A DNA stretch of 64,000 nt from Aurantiacibacter xanthus (GCF_003584015.1 NZ_QXFM01000057.1:1-64000); one strand, 5' to 3'. Counted from the stretch's first letter, positions 1 through 8,689 are shown. Notes: generated by a model from the letters alone, not told the origin. Program-made: numbers and translations.

Positions 1-112
1 CCAGCACCCGCTCGGCCAGTTTCGCCTGGGCGGTGCGCCGCTGCTGCCCCTCGCTCGCGCAGCCCGCCAGCATGGCGAGGCATCCGGCGGCAAGAACGGC
101 GCGCATCAGCAT
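1..112 (-). CDS. Lipoprotein N-terminus, partial
   Basis: The first 37 codons of a gene that runs off the left edge. Two in-frame ATGs (112 and 106) precede a hydrophobic signal segment ending in LAGC, a good lipobox, so the mature protein should be a lipid-anchored periplasmic or outer-membrane protein starting CASEGQQ. It lies 4 bp downstream of the yggT stop on the same strand and is probably cotranscribed with it. The visible part is too short to name a family. Confidence 0.55.
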   Translation of the reverse strand, partial: MLMRAVLAAGCLAMLAGCASEGQQRRTAQAKLAERVL

Positions 113-116
113 GATG

Positions 117-410
117 TCAGAGCGTCGCCATGGCCGCGTTGGTGAGCACGATGTCGAGCACCCGCAGCCCCACGATCAGCACCAGCGGCGAGAAGTCGAT
201 CGCGCCCGTGTTCGGCATGATCTTGCGGATCGGCCCGAGCAGCGGATCGAGCAGCGCGTTCACCGCGCGATAGATCGCCACCACGAAATCGTTCGAGGTG
301 TTGACCACGTTGAAGGCCATCAGCAGACTGAGAACGAACTGTACGATCACCAGAAAGATGACGATCGAAATCAGATAGCCGACGATCTGCGACAAGGTCA
401 GAAGCAACAC
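117..410 (-). CDS. YggT family membrane protein
   Basis: A 97-residue integral membrane protein. An N-terminal hydrophobic helix (about residues 5-33) is followed by the family's amphipathic stretch (ALLDPLLGPIRKIMPNTGAIDFSP, in part) and a second hydrophobic helix. The P-x-R-x-I-MP...DFSP pattern and the length fit the YggT family, whose role is poorly defined. The start codon in this frame is GTG at 410. argB lies upstream on the same strand. Confidence 0.85.
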   Translation of the reverse strand: MLLLTLSQIVGYLISIVIFLVIVQFVLSLLMAFNVVNTSNDFVVAIYRAVNALLDPLLGPIRKIMPNTGAIDFSPLVLIVGLRVLDIVLTNAAMATL

Positions 411-511
411 TGGCGAATACCCTTTATGTTTGCGTCCCGCCGCGCAATCTAGGCGTTCGGGCGAGGTGTATCAACTGAGTAACACGGGATGCGCGTGGCG
501 CAACCCCGCCC

Positions 512-1411
512 TCAGCCCTTGCTGACCAGCGTGCCCGCCCCGCGGCTGGTGAAAAATTCGAGCAGCATCGCATGCGGCACCCGCCCGTCGAGGATCACCG
601 CCGCCTCGCAGCCCGATTCGACCGCCTGCACGCAGGTCTCCAGCTTCGGGATCATGCCGCCGGTGATGATGCCCTGATCCTCCAGCCGCGCAATGTCGGA
701 GGGGCGCAGGTCGGTGAGCAGCTTGCCCTCCTTGTCGAGCACGCCGGGAACGTCGGTCAGCAGGAACAGCCGCGCCGCGCCCAGCGCCGCCGCGATCGCG
801 CCCGCCATGGTGTCGGCGTTGATGTTGTAGGTCTGGCCGTGGCCGTCGGTGGCGATGGGGGCGATGATCGGGATCATCCCCGCCGCGCTCAGCGTGTTGA
901 GCACCGTGGTGTCGACATCCTTGGGCTCGCCCACGAAACCGAGGTCGACCGCCTGTTCGATCTGGCTGTCGGGGTCTTTCACCGTGCGGCTGACCTTTTC
1001 GGCCCGCACCATCTTGCCGTCCTTGCCGGAGAGGCCAATGGCGGTGCCGCCGGCGCGGTTGATCCAGCTCACCAGCTCCTTGTTGATCGCGCCCGAGAGG
1101 ACCATTTCGGCCACCGAAGCGGTCTGCTGATCGGTGACGCGCAGGCCGCCGACGAACTCGCTTTCCACACCGAGTTTCTTGAGCATGGCGCCGATCTGCG
1201 GGCCGCCGCCGTGGACCACCACCGGGTTGATGCCCACGGCTTTGAGCAGCACGATGTCCTCGGCGAAATCGCGCGCGGCCTCGGGGTTGCCCATCGCGTG
1301 GCCGCCATATTTCACCACGAAGCTGCGCCCGGCATAGCGCTGGAAGTAGGGCAGCGCCTCGATCAGCGTCTCGGCCTTGGCGAGCATCTGTTTTTCGGTG
1401 GTCTGGTTCAT
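512..1411 (-). CDS. argB: Acetylglutamate kinase
   Basis: Phosphorylates N-acetyl-L-glutamate with ATP, the second step of arginine biosynthesis, in the cytoplasm. The amino-acid kinase fold is clear: VVKYGGHAM near residue 32, [11 protein letters not shown] near residue 64, NINADTMAG in the ATP/substrate region, [10 protein letters not shown] and the C-terminal GGMIPKLE. The ATG at 1411 (MNQTTEKQM) is chosen over the longer frame to 1441 because it gives 299 residues, the usual length, and fits the family N-terminus. No other arg genes are in the window. Confidence 0.96.
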   Translation of the reverse strand: MNQTTEKQMLAKAETLIEALPYFQRYAGRSFVVKYGGHAMGNPEAARDFAEDIVLLKAVGINPVVVHGGGPQIGAMLKKLGVESEFVGGLRVTDQQTASVAEMVLSGAINKELVSWINRAGGTAIGLSGKDGKMVRAEKVSRTVKDPDSQIEQAVDLGFVGEPKDVDTTVLNTLSAAGMIPIIAPIATDGHGQTYNINADTMAGAIAAALGAARLFLLTDVPGVLDKEGKLLTDLRPSDIARLEDQGIITGGMIPKLETCVQAVESGCEAAVILDGRVPHAMLLEFFTSRGAGTLVSKG

Positions 1412-1524
1412 GGCGCGGGCCTTAGCCGGTCCGAAGGGCAAAGCCTAGACCGATCGGACTGTCGTCGCACGCCCTGATGGCTCCGTTAGGGACTTGTTGA
1501 CCCGTGCTCCGCCATCGTGGCGCG

Positions 1525-2055
1525 ATGGGCAATGTGCATTTCATGCGGAACGGCAAACCGGCGCGCGGCAAGCGATCCCGCCAAGGCTGGTTCCCCTTCG
1601 TGCTGGTGGGGCTGCCGCTCGCGGCCTTTTGCGCCGTGCTGACGATACCGCTTGAAGACAGTATCGCCACAGAGATCCTTGTCCCCGCCTCCCTGTCTCC
1701 CGGCATCGATGCGCAGTTCGCGCGTTGCTCGGGCCGGGTCCGCTACACCTGCGTCGTCGATGGCGATACCTTGTGGGTCGAGGGCACGAAGATACGCCTC
1801 GCCGACATCAATACGCCCGAGATCAGCAAACCCGGCTGCGCTTTTGAAAGCGAACTCGGCGAAAGGGCGACCGCACGGCTGGTTACCCTGCTCAACAGCG
1901 GCCCCTTCGTGCTCGAACGCGACGGCCCCGACGAGGACCGATATGGCCGCAAGCTGCGCATCGCCGTGCGCAACGGGAAAAGCCTCGGCGACACGCTCGT
2001 CGCCGAGGGATTGGCTGAAGAGTGGACCGGGCGCCGCCGGAACTGGTGCGCCTGA
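1525..2055 (+). CDS. Membrane-anchored thermonuclease-like protein (SNase fold)
   Basis: About 176 residues. A basic N-terminus and one hydrophobic segment (FPFVLVGLPLAAFCAVL) form a signal anchor. The staphylococcal-nuclease-like domain follows: VVDGDTLWVEGTKIRLADIN, NTPE, and the DRYGRKL motif. The conserved Asp/Arg/Glu residues of the fold are present, so nuclease activity is plausible; many bacterial members have no known substrate. An upstream GTG at 1504 is in frame, but the ATG at 1525 is the better start. It is convergent with the lipoprotein gene at 2063. Confidence 0.8.
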   Translation: MGNVHFMRNGKPARGKRSRQGWFPFVLVGLPLAAFCAVLTIPLEDSIATEILVPASLSPGIDAQFARCSGRVRYTCVVDGDTLWVEGTKIRLADINTPEISKPGCAFESELGERATARLVTLLNSGPFVLERDGPDEDRYGRKLRIAVRNGKSLGDTLVAEGLAEEWTGRRRNWCA

Positions 2056-2062
2056 CCCTGAC

Positions 2063-2299
2063 TTATTCGGCAGGTGCCGATGTTTCCACCGCGCTGTCGA
2101 CCGGGGTCATCGGCGTTTCGGGCAGGTCGACACCGACCGCTTCCTCATCCGCCGGGGTGGCGATCAGTTCGCCGCCGCTCAGGTCCACGGTTTCGACTTC
2201 GGTGGTCGGCTCGGCGGCCTCTTCCTTCTGGCAAGCGGCGAGCGCGAAGGCCCCGGCAAGCGCAAGAACGGCGGCGGTGCGGGCGGGAATAGGGCGCAT
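2063..2299 (-). CDS. Small acidic lipoprotein
   Basis: A 78-residue protein with a signal peptide (MRPIPARTAAVLALAGAF) ending in a lipobox (LAAC), then an acidic, low-complexity tail rich in Glu, Thr and Pro. The ATG at 2299 has an AGGAG ribosome site about 7 nt upstream, which decides it over the longer frame. No domain is recognised. Confidence 0.65.
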   Translation of the reverse strand: MRPIPARTAAVLALAGAFALAACQKEEAAEPTTEVETVDLSGGELIATPADEEAVGVDLPETPMTPVDSAVETSAPAE

Positions 2300-2399
2300 G
2301 GTAGTCTCCTTGAAACGTTCACGGGGCACTGCGCCTATGATGCCCGCCCGGCGCGCGACTGGCCAGTGCAATGTGCAACCGACGAGCGGGCACGGTGGC

Positions 2400-2546
2400 T
2401 CAGGCGGTGAGCACCTGCTTGAGCACGGCGATGCGCTCGCGTTCGGCGGTCAGGTCGTGCTCGGGATGGGCGGCGACCTTGTCGAGCAGGACTTTGAGTT
2501 CCTTGCGGCGATCTTCTTCGGTGGTTTCGTGCTTGGCGTCAGTCAT
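2400..2546 (-). CDS. Small hypothetical protein, 48 aa
   Basis: A short, highly charged, probably helical protein (MTDAKHETTEEDRRKELKVL...). The ATG at 2546 is preceded by AAAGGAG at good spacing. The longer frame reaching 2903 runs through a repeat and is not credible. No function can be assigned. Confidence 0.5.
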   Translation of the reverse strand: MTDAKHETTEEDRRKELKVLLDKVAAHPEHDLTAERERIAVLKQVLTA

Positions 2547-2626
2547 CGGTTTACTCCTTTCCTGACCTTTCAATTCGTCAGGCGGGCAGAGGTTCCAGCG
2601 GAGCGCGAATTGCAGGGACTTACCAT

Positions 2627-2724
2627 CCGTTCGTCCTGAGCCTGCCTGAGGACTGCTTTCCCTTGCGACCGCGCGGGAGGCGGGAAGAGAAGGACGGCCC
2701 TTCGACAAGCTCAGGGCGAACGGG
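2627..2724. repeat. Inverted intergenic repeat, TTCGACAAGCTCAGGGCGAA type
   Basis: The left arm at 2627-2653 (CCGTTCGTCCTGAGCCTGCC) is roughly the reverse complement of the right arm at 2697-2724 (CCCTTCGACAAGCTCAGGGC). About 43 bp separate the arms. The element fills the gap between two small minus-strand genes. This motif is common between genes in sphingomonads. Confidence 0.75.
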
Positions 2725-2748
2725 GGTTGGGTTCGTGCGGCGCGGGGC

Positions 2749-2997
2749 TCAGCGCTGCTCGGAGGCGGGCTGTTTGGCCCAGGGATTGACGTGTTTTGTG
2801 GGCTTGTCCTGCGCCGGGCCGCCCGCCGCCTCGACCAGCGCGGCGACCGCCTGCTGCTCGGCCTGAGCGTCGGCGTCGTTTTTCGCGGAGGGGTCGCCCG
2901 CATGGGGGACGGTGCAATAGGCGGTCAGGCAGACCCCACCCGCCCAGAGCAGGGCCCGCCAGCGGCTGCGAAAGACTGCCTGGTACTTGCCGAACAT
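2749..2997 (-). CDS. Small hypothetical protein with N-terminal hydrophobic segment
   Basis: An 82-residue protein with one hydrophobic stretch (RALLWAGGVCLTAYC) after a basic start, then a soluble tail rich in Ala, Gln and Asp. It could be a membrane-anchored or exported protein. No family is recognised. Confidence 0.45.
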   Translation of the reverse strand: MFGKYQAVFRSRWRALLWAGGVCLTAYCTVPHAGDPSAKNDADAQAEQQAVAALVEAAGGPAQDKPTKHVNPWAKQPASEQR

Positions 2998-3090
2998 GGC
3001 GGCGGGTATGGCATGCGGAGGGTTAAGGTTTGGTGGGTGTCGGGAAGGCGGAGGCAGCTGAATTGCAAACCTCCGCCCCTTTTGGTCAAC

Positions 3091-3345
3091 TCACCGATTG
3101 TCGAGTTGTGCGCGGACAGCAGCGAGCCCGGACCTTGTGATCCGGTAAGGCTTGCCACCGTTGCTCACAATAAACCCCCGGCGACGAAGCCGATTGAATG
3201 TTTCGAGCTCGCAATCAACGAGGTGAAAGCCGTCGCGCGTATAGCATTCCGCTACGACGATCTTGCTACCTTGCTTGAGGACAGTGATCTTGCCCCCTTG
3301 CGCCAACGCATGGAGCGTGCGCTGTTCTTTCTTGGATATATTCAT
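3091..3345 (-). CDS. YjhX / UPF0386 family protein
   Basis: An 84-residue protein matching the YjhX family along its whole length: MNISKKEQRTLHALAQGG at the start, VVAECYTRDGFHLVDC in the middle, and the C-terminal GKPYRITRSGL...VRAQLDNR. In E. coli YjhX is described as a putative toxin; the biochemical role is not established. The start at 3345 is chosen to match the family, because the longer frame to 3384 adds an unrelated N-terminus. No obvious antitoxin partner lies alongside. Confidence 0.8.
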   Translation of the reverse strand: MNISKKEQRTLHALAQGGKITVLKQGSKIVVAECYTRDGFHLVDCELETFNRLRRRGFIVSNGGKPYRITRSGLAAVRAQLDNR

Positions 3346-3599
3346 GGAAGTGATCCGTGTTCGCGAACAAGCGCGCGCAAGCATCGCTGCGCGCGCGTTC
3401 AGGCGAGCAATTTGCCCACCCGGCGAATGGGACGCTTCACCAGCCGATCAGGCTGGCACCGTCCGTTAGCGGATCACAATCTCTGTCATAAATTCCTGTG
3501 AAGCGGCTTTTGGCACAGGAGCGGGGCCGTGTCTCTAGCGATTTGACGAGGGGCCTTGGCGCCTTGCCAAGCGCAGGAGGCAGCTCCATTCTCCCCCAT

Positions 3600-3959
3600 G
3601 TGCCTGATTGGAAACGCCGCAACACTGATCGAGCCCGGACGTTACGGCGCGAGGCCACGCCTGCCGAACGCTTGTTGTGGCAACATTTGGCGCGCAGTCA
3701 GGCCGGAGCGAAGTTCAGTCGGCAGATGCCGGTCGGACCGTTCTTCGCCGACTTCCTGTGCCGTGAATTAAAGCTGGTGGTGGAACTTGACGGGTTCAGC
3801 CACGATTTCCGGCCCGAGGCAGATGCGGGGCGCGATGCATGGATGGCAGCGGAAGGCTACCGGGTGCTGCGGTTCACAAATCGGGACGTGCTGGAGAATG
3901 CCGAAGGGGTGGTCATGGCGATCAGGAAAGAAGTGCAAGGCCTGAAAAAACAGGGCTGA
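3600..3959 (+). CDS. DUF559 endonuclease-like protein
   Basis: A 119-residue protein of the DUF559 family, which has the restriction-endonuclease-like fold related to Vsr. Visible landmarks are RARTLRREATPAERLLWQHL, FSRQMPVGPFFADFLC, LVVELDGFSHD and a C-terminal GYRVLRFTNRDVLEN. The acidic residues of VVELDG and the upstream ADF form the expected active-site cluster. No ATG lies near the N-terminus. GTG at 3600 gives the usual short N-terminus; GTG at 3498 is an alternative. The role is unknown. Confidence 0.75.
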   Translation: MPDWKRRNTDRARTLRREATPAERLLWQHLARSQAGAKFSRQMPVGPFFADFLCRELKLVVELDGFSHDFRPEADAGRDAWMAAEGYRVLRFTNRDVLENAEGVVMAIRKEVQGLKKQG

Positions 3960-3962
3960 CAC

Positions 3963-4110
3963 TCCCTCCCGCCTGCGGGAGGGAAGCGAGACTTGCGAGC
4001 TTGCTCGCTAGTCGCAGCTGGGTGGGCTGGGGCGACGCCTGTTTAAGGTCGCGGTGGAGCCTTGCGGCTCCATGCCCACCCCCGGCCCCTCCCGCAAGCG
4101 GGAGGGGAGG
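3963..4110. repeat. Paired CCCTCCCG...CGGGAGGG hairpins
   Basis: Two hairpins of the same kind flank about 100 bp between the convergent DUF559 and nrdB genes: CCCTCCCGCCTGCGGGAGGG at 3965-3984 and CCCCTCCCGCAAGCGGGAGG near 4086-4108. A phrase similar to GGTGGAGCC...GGCTCCATGCCCACCCC lies between. It is related to the elements at 5708 and 43498. It may also act as a bidirectional terminator. Confidence 0.65.
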
Positions 4111-4113
4111 CGA

Positions 4114-5178
4114 CTACTCCGCCGCCACGCTCCCGCCGGAAACCTCACCGAACATATCCGGCCCGGCGTCTTCCTCGCCCTCGTTCGCAGCGACGGCCTT
4201 CGCGTTCTGGCGCTTGTCGAAGCTCGCCCAGACGTCCTGCCAGTTGCCCTTGGTCGCGCCCTTCGAATATTCGGTCGCGCGGGTTTCGAAGAAGTTCGCG
4301 TGCTCCACCCCGTTCAGCAGCGGGGTCAGCCACGGCAGCGGGTGCTCGTCGATCATGTAGATCGCGGGCAGGCCCAGCTGGCCCAGACGCCAGTCGGCGA
4401 TGTAGCGGATATATTTCTTGATCTCCTTCGCCGTCATGCCGGGCACCGGGCCCTGCTCGAAGGCGAGGTCGATGAAGGCGTCTTCCAGCCTCACCGTCTT
4501 CTGGCACATGTCCATGATGTCTTCCTTCACCGCCTTGGTCAGGCAGTCGCGCTCGGCGCAGAAGGCGTGGAACAGGCGGGTGATGCCCTCGCAGTGCAGG
4601 CTCTCGTCGCGCACCGACCAGCTCACGATCTGCCCCATGCCCTTCATCTTGTTGAAGCGCGGGAAGTTCATCAGCATCGCGAAGGAGGCGAACAGCTGCA
4701 ACCCCTCGGTGAAGCCGCCGAACATCGCCAGCGTGCGCGCGATGTCCTCGTCCGAATCGACGCCGAATTCCTGCAGATAGTCGTGCTTGGCCTTCATCTC
4801 CTCGTATTCGAGGAACATGCCATATTCGCTTTCGGGCATGCCGATGGTGTCAAGCAGGTGCGAATAGGCGGCAATGTGGATCGTCTCCATATTCGAGAAG
4901 GAGGCCAGCATCATCTTGACCTCGGTCGGCTTGAACACGCGGCCGTATTTCTCGTGGTAGCAATCCTGCACCTCGACGTCGGCCTGGGTGAAGAAACGGA
5001 AGATCTGCGTGAGCAGGTTGCGCTCGTGCTCGGTGAGGTTCTGCGCCCAGTCGCGGCAGTCCTCGCCGAGCGGCACTTCCTCGGGCATCCAGTGGACCTG
5101 CTGCTGTCGCTTCCAGAACTCGTAGGCCCAGGGGTATTCGAACGGCTTGTAGGTCTTGCGGGCTTCGAGCAACGACAT
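4114..5178 (-). CDS. nrdB: Ribonucleotide reductase class Ia, beta subunit
   Basis: The 354-residue radical-generating subunit, partner of NrdA in making deoxyribonucleotides. The di-iron and radical residues are visible: METIHIAAY (E98, H101, Y105), GFTEGLQL and the second helix pair RDESLHCEG. The spacing of E, H and Y matches the tyrosyl-radical type. The ATG at 5178 (MSLLEARK) is chosen over the frame to 5253. The N-terminus shows no ATP-cone. The C-terminal tail is acidic (EEDAGPDMFGE), as expected for docking to the large subunit. nrdA lies upstream on the same strand. Confidence 0.95.
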   Translation of the reverse strand: MSLLEARKTYKPFEYPWAYEFWKRQQQVHWMPEEVPLGEDCRDWAQNLTEHERNLLTQIFRFFTQADVEVQDCYHEKYGRVFKPTEVKMMLASFSNMETIHIAAYSHLLDTIGMPESEYGMFLEYEEMKAKHDYLQEFGVDSDEDIARTLAMFGGFTEGLQLFASFAMLMNFPRFNKMKGMGQIVSWSVRDESLHCEGITRLFHAFCAERDCLTKAVKEDIMDMCQKTVRLEDAFIDLAFEQGPVPGMTAKEIKKYIRYIADWRLGQLGLPAIYMIDEHPLPWLTPLLNGVEHANFFETRATEYSKGATKGNWQDVWASFDKRQNAKAVAANEGEEDAGPDMFGEVSGGSVAAE

Positions 5179-5310
5179 CTGGTATCTCCGGTGATCAGCG
5201 CGAACAGCCGATATAGCGATTGTGCACCCATTTTCGAAGCACCGCGAGGGCATTTCGGCGGGGATAAGAGTCGCCTCGGCGCAGGTGCCCGAGGGCGGCG
5301 GGCAGCGCGG

Positions 5311-5610
5311 CTAGATTTTCGGGCGGCCCAGCCGGCGCGACAGTTCGAGCACGGTCATGATCGGGGTGCCCCACAGCCACGTGAGCAGGGCCGCTTCGCG
5401 CCAATGGCCGCTCTCGGGCAGGTGCATCGAGCAGGCATAGACCTCGAACAGATCGTCGGGCGTGCAGGCCGAGGGCCAGAGGGCCGTGGAGCAGAGATAG
5501 ACCCCGAGCGCGCTCCATCCGAGCAGCACGAGAAACAGCGCCAAGTAGCGCGAGACCTTCACCTCGCCATAGCCGTGATGCGTCGGAAATCGTTTCGCGC
5601 GCGGTGTCAT
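5311..5610 (-). CDS. Small hypothetical membrane protein
   Basis: A 99-residue protein with a hydrophobic segment (YLALFLVLLGWSALGVYLC), a Cys-containing middle part and a second moderately hydrophobic stretch near the C-terminus. It lies between nrdA and nrdB on their strand. No family is recognised, and a tie to ribonucleotide reductase is suggested only by position. Confidence 0.55.
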   Translation of the reverse strand: MTPRAKRFPTHHGYGEVKVSRYLALFLVLLGWSALGVYLCSTALWPSACTPDDLFEVYACSMHLPESGHWREAALLTWLWGTPIMTVLELSRRLGRPKI

Positions 5611-5707
5611 GGTGATCCCAGCATAACCGGCGGGCGGTTAACACCGGCTTGCGTGGCCCCGGCGGTAGATGGCCTAAAGCGGGATGACATAGCATCGACC
5701 CACAAAG

Positions 5708-5794
5708 CCCTTCCCCTGCGGGGAAGGGTTGGGATGGGGGTTCGACACCAGCGTTGAGCCCCCACCCCCAACCCCTCCCCAAGGGGAGGGGAGC
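5708..5794. repeat. Intergenic hairpin repeat, copy 1
   Basis: Starts with the hairpin CCCTTCCCCTGCGGGGAAGG, continues GTTGGGATGGGGGTTC, has a centre with GAGCCCCCACCCCC, and ends with the hairpin CCCCTCCCCAAGGGGAGGGG. The same arrangement recurs at 43498-43591. It lies in the nrdA-nrdB interval, downstream of nrdA. Confidence 0.8.
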
Positions 5795-5870
5795 GAGGTG
5801 GAGCAGATACGAAAACGGCGGCGCGTCCCACTGGACCCGCCGCCGCCTGATTTTCCGCTTCGGTCTCGCC

Positions 5871-7910
5871 TTACTGGCAGGCGAGGCATTCCTCGTAGTC
5901 GGTCTGGCCGCCACCCTGCGCGCTGAGTTCGAACTTCTGCGCATCGGGCGTGTTGTCGGCCTCGACCCCGCCCGCGAACCCGGCGCGCTGCACCGACTTC
6001 GAGCGCAGATAGTACAGCGACTTGATGCCCTTCTCCCAGGCCTGGAAGTGCAGCATCATCAGATCCCACTTGTCGACATCGGCGGGGATGAACAGGTTCA
6101 GCGACTGCGCCTGATCGATGAACGGCGCGCGGTCGGCCGCGAATTCGAGCAGCCAGCGCTGGTCGATCTCGAAGCTGGTCTTGAAGGTGTTCTTCTCTTC
6201 CGCCGTGAGGAAGTCGAGGTGCTGGACCGAGCCGTTCTTCTCAAGGATCGAGTTCCACACGTTGGTGGAGTTCTTGCTCTTCTTGTCGAGCACCTTTTCA
6301 AGGTACGGGTTCTTCACCACGAAGCTGCCCGAGAGCGTCTTGTGGGTGTAGATGTTGGCGGGGATCGGCTCGATACAGGCCGAGGTGCCGCCGCAGATGA
6401 TGCTGATCGAGGCCGTCGGCGCGATCGCCATCTTGCAGCTGAACCGCTCCATCGCGCCCACTTCGGCCGCGTCGGGGCAAGGCCCACGCTCCTGCGCCAG
6501 CATCAGCGAGGCCTCGTTGGCCTTGGCGTTGATGTGCTTGAACATCTTGAGGTTCCACGCCTTGGCCATGGCGCTTTCCATGCCAATGCCCTTCATCTGC
6601 AGGAACGAGTGGAAACCCATCACGCCCATGCCGACCGACCGCTCGCGCGCCGCCGAATACTTGGCGCGGGCCATCTCGTCGGGCGCGCGGTCGATGTAGT
6701 CCTGCAGCACGTTGTCGAGGAAGCGCATCACGTCCTCGATGAAGCGCTTGTCGCCGTTCCACTCGTCCCACTTCTCAAGGTTGAGCGAGGACAGGCAGCA
6801 GACCGCCGTGCGGTCGTTGCCGAGGTGGTCGATCCCGGTGGGCAGCGTGATTTCCGAGCACAGGTTCGAGGTCGAAACCTTGAGCCCCAGCTCGCGGTGA
6901 TGCTTGGGCATCATCCGGTTCACCGTGTCGGAGAAGACGATGTAAGGCTCACCCGTGGCCAGCCGCACCTCGACCAGCTTCTGGAACAGCGAGCGGGCAT
7001 TGACCTTGCCGCGCACCGAGCCGTCCTTCGGGCTCAGCAGTTCAAAGTCCTCGCCCGCGCGCACGGCTTCCATGAACTTATCGGTGAGGAGCACGCCGTG
7101 GTGCAGGTTCAAGGCCTTGCGGTTGAAGTCGCCGCTGGTCTTGCGGATTTCGAGGAACTCCTCGATTTCCGGGTGGTGCACGTCGATGTAGCAGGCCGCC
7201 GAGCCGCGCCGCAGCGAGCCCTGCGAGATCGCCAGCGTGAGCGAGTCCATCACGCGCACGAAGGGGATGATGCCGCTGGTCTTACCGTTGAGGCCGACCG
7301 GCTCACCGATGCCGCGCACATTGCCCCAATAGGTGCCGATGCCGCCGCCCTTCGAGGCCAGCCACACGTTCTCATTCCAGGTGTTGACGATGCCTTCGAG
7401 GCTGTCCGACACCGAGTTCAGATAGCACGAAATGGGCAAGCCGCGCCCGGTGCCGCCGTTCGAGAGCACGGGGGTGGCGGGCATGAACCACAGGTTCGAG
7501 ATATAGTCGTAGATGCGCTGGGCGTGGTCCTGATCGTCCGAATAGGCATCGGCCACGCGCGCGAACAGATCCTGATAGGTCTCGTTCGGGAGGAGATAGC
7601 GATCCTTCAGCGTTTCCTTGCCGAAATCGGTCAGGTTCGCGTCGCGCGCCGCGTCGGTGGCAATCGTGAACCGGCGCGGATTGACGGTCTTGGAATCGGG
7701 CTTGGCCGCCTCGGCTGCGGCCACGGCCGCACCGGCCATCGCACCGGCCACTGCGCCGGAAACGGCCTCGGCGTCCACCAGCTGTTCGCTGCCCTGGTCC
7801 TTGCGGTCCATCGTCACTGCCTTTTTGCCCTTTTCCTTGGGCGCGCCAGCGGCTGCGCCCGTCGTCTCATCAAGTGCCAAGTTCGCCTCGTCGGTGTTGC
7901 GAAATTCCAT
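5871..7910 (-). CDS. nrdA: Ribonucleotide reductase class Ia, alpha subunit
   Basis: The 679-residue catalytic subunit that reduces ribonucleotides to deoxyribonucleotides. Landmarks are FMPATPVLSNGG and PISCYLN (first active-site Cys), SKGGGIGTYWGNVRG, the substrate-site NLCSEI motif with its Cys and Glu, SVGMGVMGFHSFLQ, and the C-terminal redox pair CLACQ. About 70 Ala-rich residues precede the catalytic core (NPRRFTIATD) where E. coli NrdA has an ATP-cone; no cone is visible. The ATG at 7910 (MEFRNTDEA) has GGAG upstream and is preferred to the frame extending to 8069. nrdB follows 693 bp downstream. Confidence 0.95.
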   Translation of the reverse strand: MEFRNTDEANLALDETTGAAAGAPKEKGKKAVTMDRKDQGSEQLVDAEAVSGAVAGAMAGAAVAAAEAAKPDSKTVNPRRFTIATDAARDANLTDFGKETLKDRYLLPNETYQDLFARVADAYSDDQDHAQRIYDYISNLWFMPATPVLSNGGTGRGLPISCYLNSVSDSLEGIVNTWNENVWLASKGGGIGTYWGNVRGIGEPVGLNGKTSGIIPFVRVMDSLTLAISQGSLRRGSAACYIDVHHPEIEEFLEIRKTSGDFNRKALNLHHGVLLTDKFMEAVRAGEDFELLSPKDGSVRGKVNARSLFQKLVEVRLATGEPYIVFSDTVNRMMPKHHRELGLKVSTSNLCSEITLPTGIDHLGNDRTAVCCLSSLNLEKWDEWNGDKRFIEDVMRFLDNVLQDYIDRAPDEMARAKYSAARERSVGMGVMGFHSFLQMKGIGMESAMAKAWNLKMFKHINAKANEASLMLAQERGPCPDAAEVGAMERFSCKMAIAPTASISIICGGTSACIEPIPANIYTHKTLSGSFVVKNPYLEKVLDKKSKNSTNVWNSILEKNGSVQHLDFLTAEEKNTFKTSFEIDQRWLLEFAADRAPFIDQAQSLNLFIPADVDKWDLMMLHFQAWEKGIKSLYYLRSKSVQRAGFAGGVEADNTPDAQKFELSAQGGGQTDYEECLACQ

Positions 7911-8459
7911 TTGCGTCTTGCTCCCGGCCCCTGCGTTGCAACACCGGACGAGGCCGCTGCCGCATATGATATGTTCCACACATGTTCCGGACAAGCAGCA
8001 ATCGTCATGCCGCCCGTTTCCGTCACCCGTGCCCTGCGATCCTGCCAGCCAGCGCCCACCTCCTGCCATCGAATCGCCCCTCGTCTGCCAAGTGGGGCTG
8101 CGCAGGGGGAAAACTAGGTCTAGTAGGTGTCACTGGCCCTTCGACCACAACCCTTAGTGAATCGGTGCGCGCAAAGGCGCAATAGGGCAAACCCGGTTTT
8201 GAGCCGAACTGACCAGATCTCCACAAGGTGTTTTATATGACCAACACACTGCGACGCGTGGTCCCTCCTCGGGTCGCGTCCTGTGCAAGACCTAAAACGC
8301 AGTTGAGGAAAAATATCTGCGCCGTTTCGGCCTTGCATTTCTTTCGAATCGAGCCCCGCAACAAAGCTGCGCAGGTAGGGATTCCTTAACCGTGTTTGCA
8401 CTATGCGCGAGCCCTGTCAGCCGCGCAAGCGCCGTGCCGCACCGCAGGAGAACGAGACG
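7911..8459. other. Divergent intergenic region, nrdA / small membrane gene
   Basis: About 550 bp without a convincing gene. It holds the nrdA promoter region and two possible NrdR boxes (8111-8160). A 49-codon ATG frame at 8237-8386 has no ribosome site or recognisable product. Antisense frames here are extensions of shadows. The stretch near 8370-8405 (CCTTAACCGTGTTTGCACTATG) may serve the gene at 8460. Confidence 0.5.
8111..8160. promoter_or_regulatory. Possible pair of NrdR boxes upstream of nrdA
   Basis: NrdR boxes follow acaCwAtATaTwGtgt. Two imperfect matches are AAACTAGGTCTAGTAG (8111-8126) and CCACAACCCTTAGTGA (8145-8160). They are 18 bp apart, slightly more than the usual 15-16, and about 200 bp upstream of the nrdA start. 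Both keep the outer half-sites better than the AT centre. Regulation by NrdR is inferred. Confidence 0.35.
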
Positions 8460-8681
8460 ATGATTGCCTTGTTCAAGGCCATACCCTTCGGCATTTTCCT
8501 GAGCCTGATCGTGGCCCTGTTCATGGGCTCGGGCGGGGCCACCGGCGGCATGCTCGCCGTCGAGCCGTTTCATGTCAACATCCCCGAGCTGGGGATCGCC
8601 ATGAAGCTCTACTGGAGCTGGTATCTGTTCCTCGGCGGCACCCTGCTCAGCTGGTTCCTGCTGCTGATGATGGGCGACTGA
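8460..8681 (+). CDS. Small hypothetical membrane protein
   Basis: A 73-residue protein with two hydrophobic segments: near the N-terminus (FGIFLSLIVALFMG) and at the C-terminus (YLFLGGTLLSWFLLLMM). The ATG at 8460 follows CAGGAG by about 9 nt, which fixes the start over the upstream frame at 8403. It is convergent with nadB and 8 bp from its stop. Function unknown. Confidence 0.65.
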   Translation: MIALFKAIPFGIFLSLIVALFMGSGGATGGMLAVEPFHVNIPELGIAMKLYWSWYLFLGGTLLSWFLLLMMGD

Positions 8682-8689
8682 TCGCCCGC

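Noticed and set aside
5754-8117. Plus-strand frame of 787 codons opposite nrdA
   Set aside because: It mirrors the GC-biased codons of nrdA, has a His/Val/Arg/Leu-rich low-quality product and no known domain.
8237-8386. 49-codon ATG frame upstream of nrdA
   Set aside because: No convincing ribosome site and no recognised product; it lies in a regulatory region.
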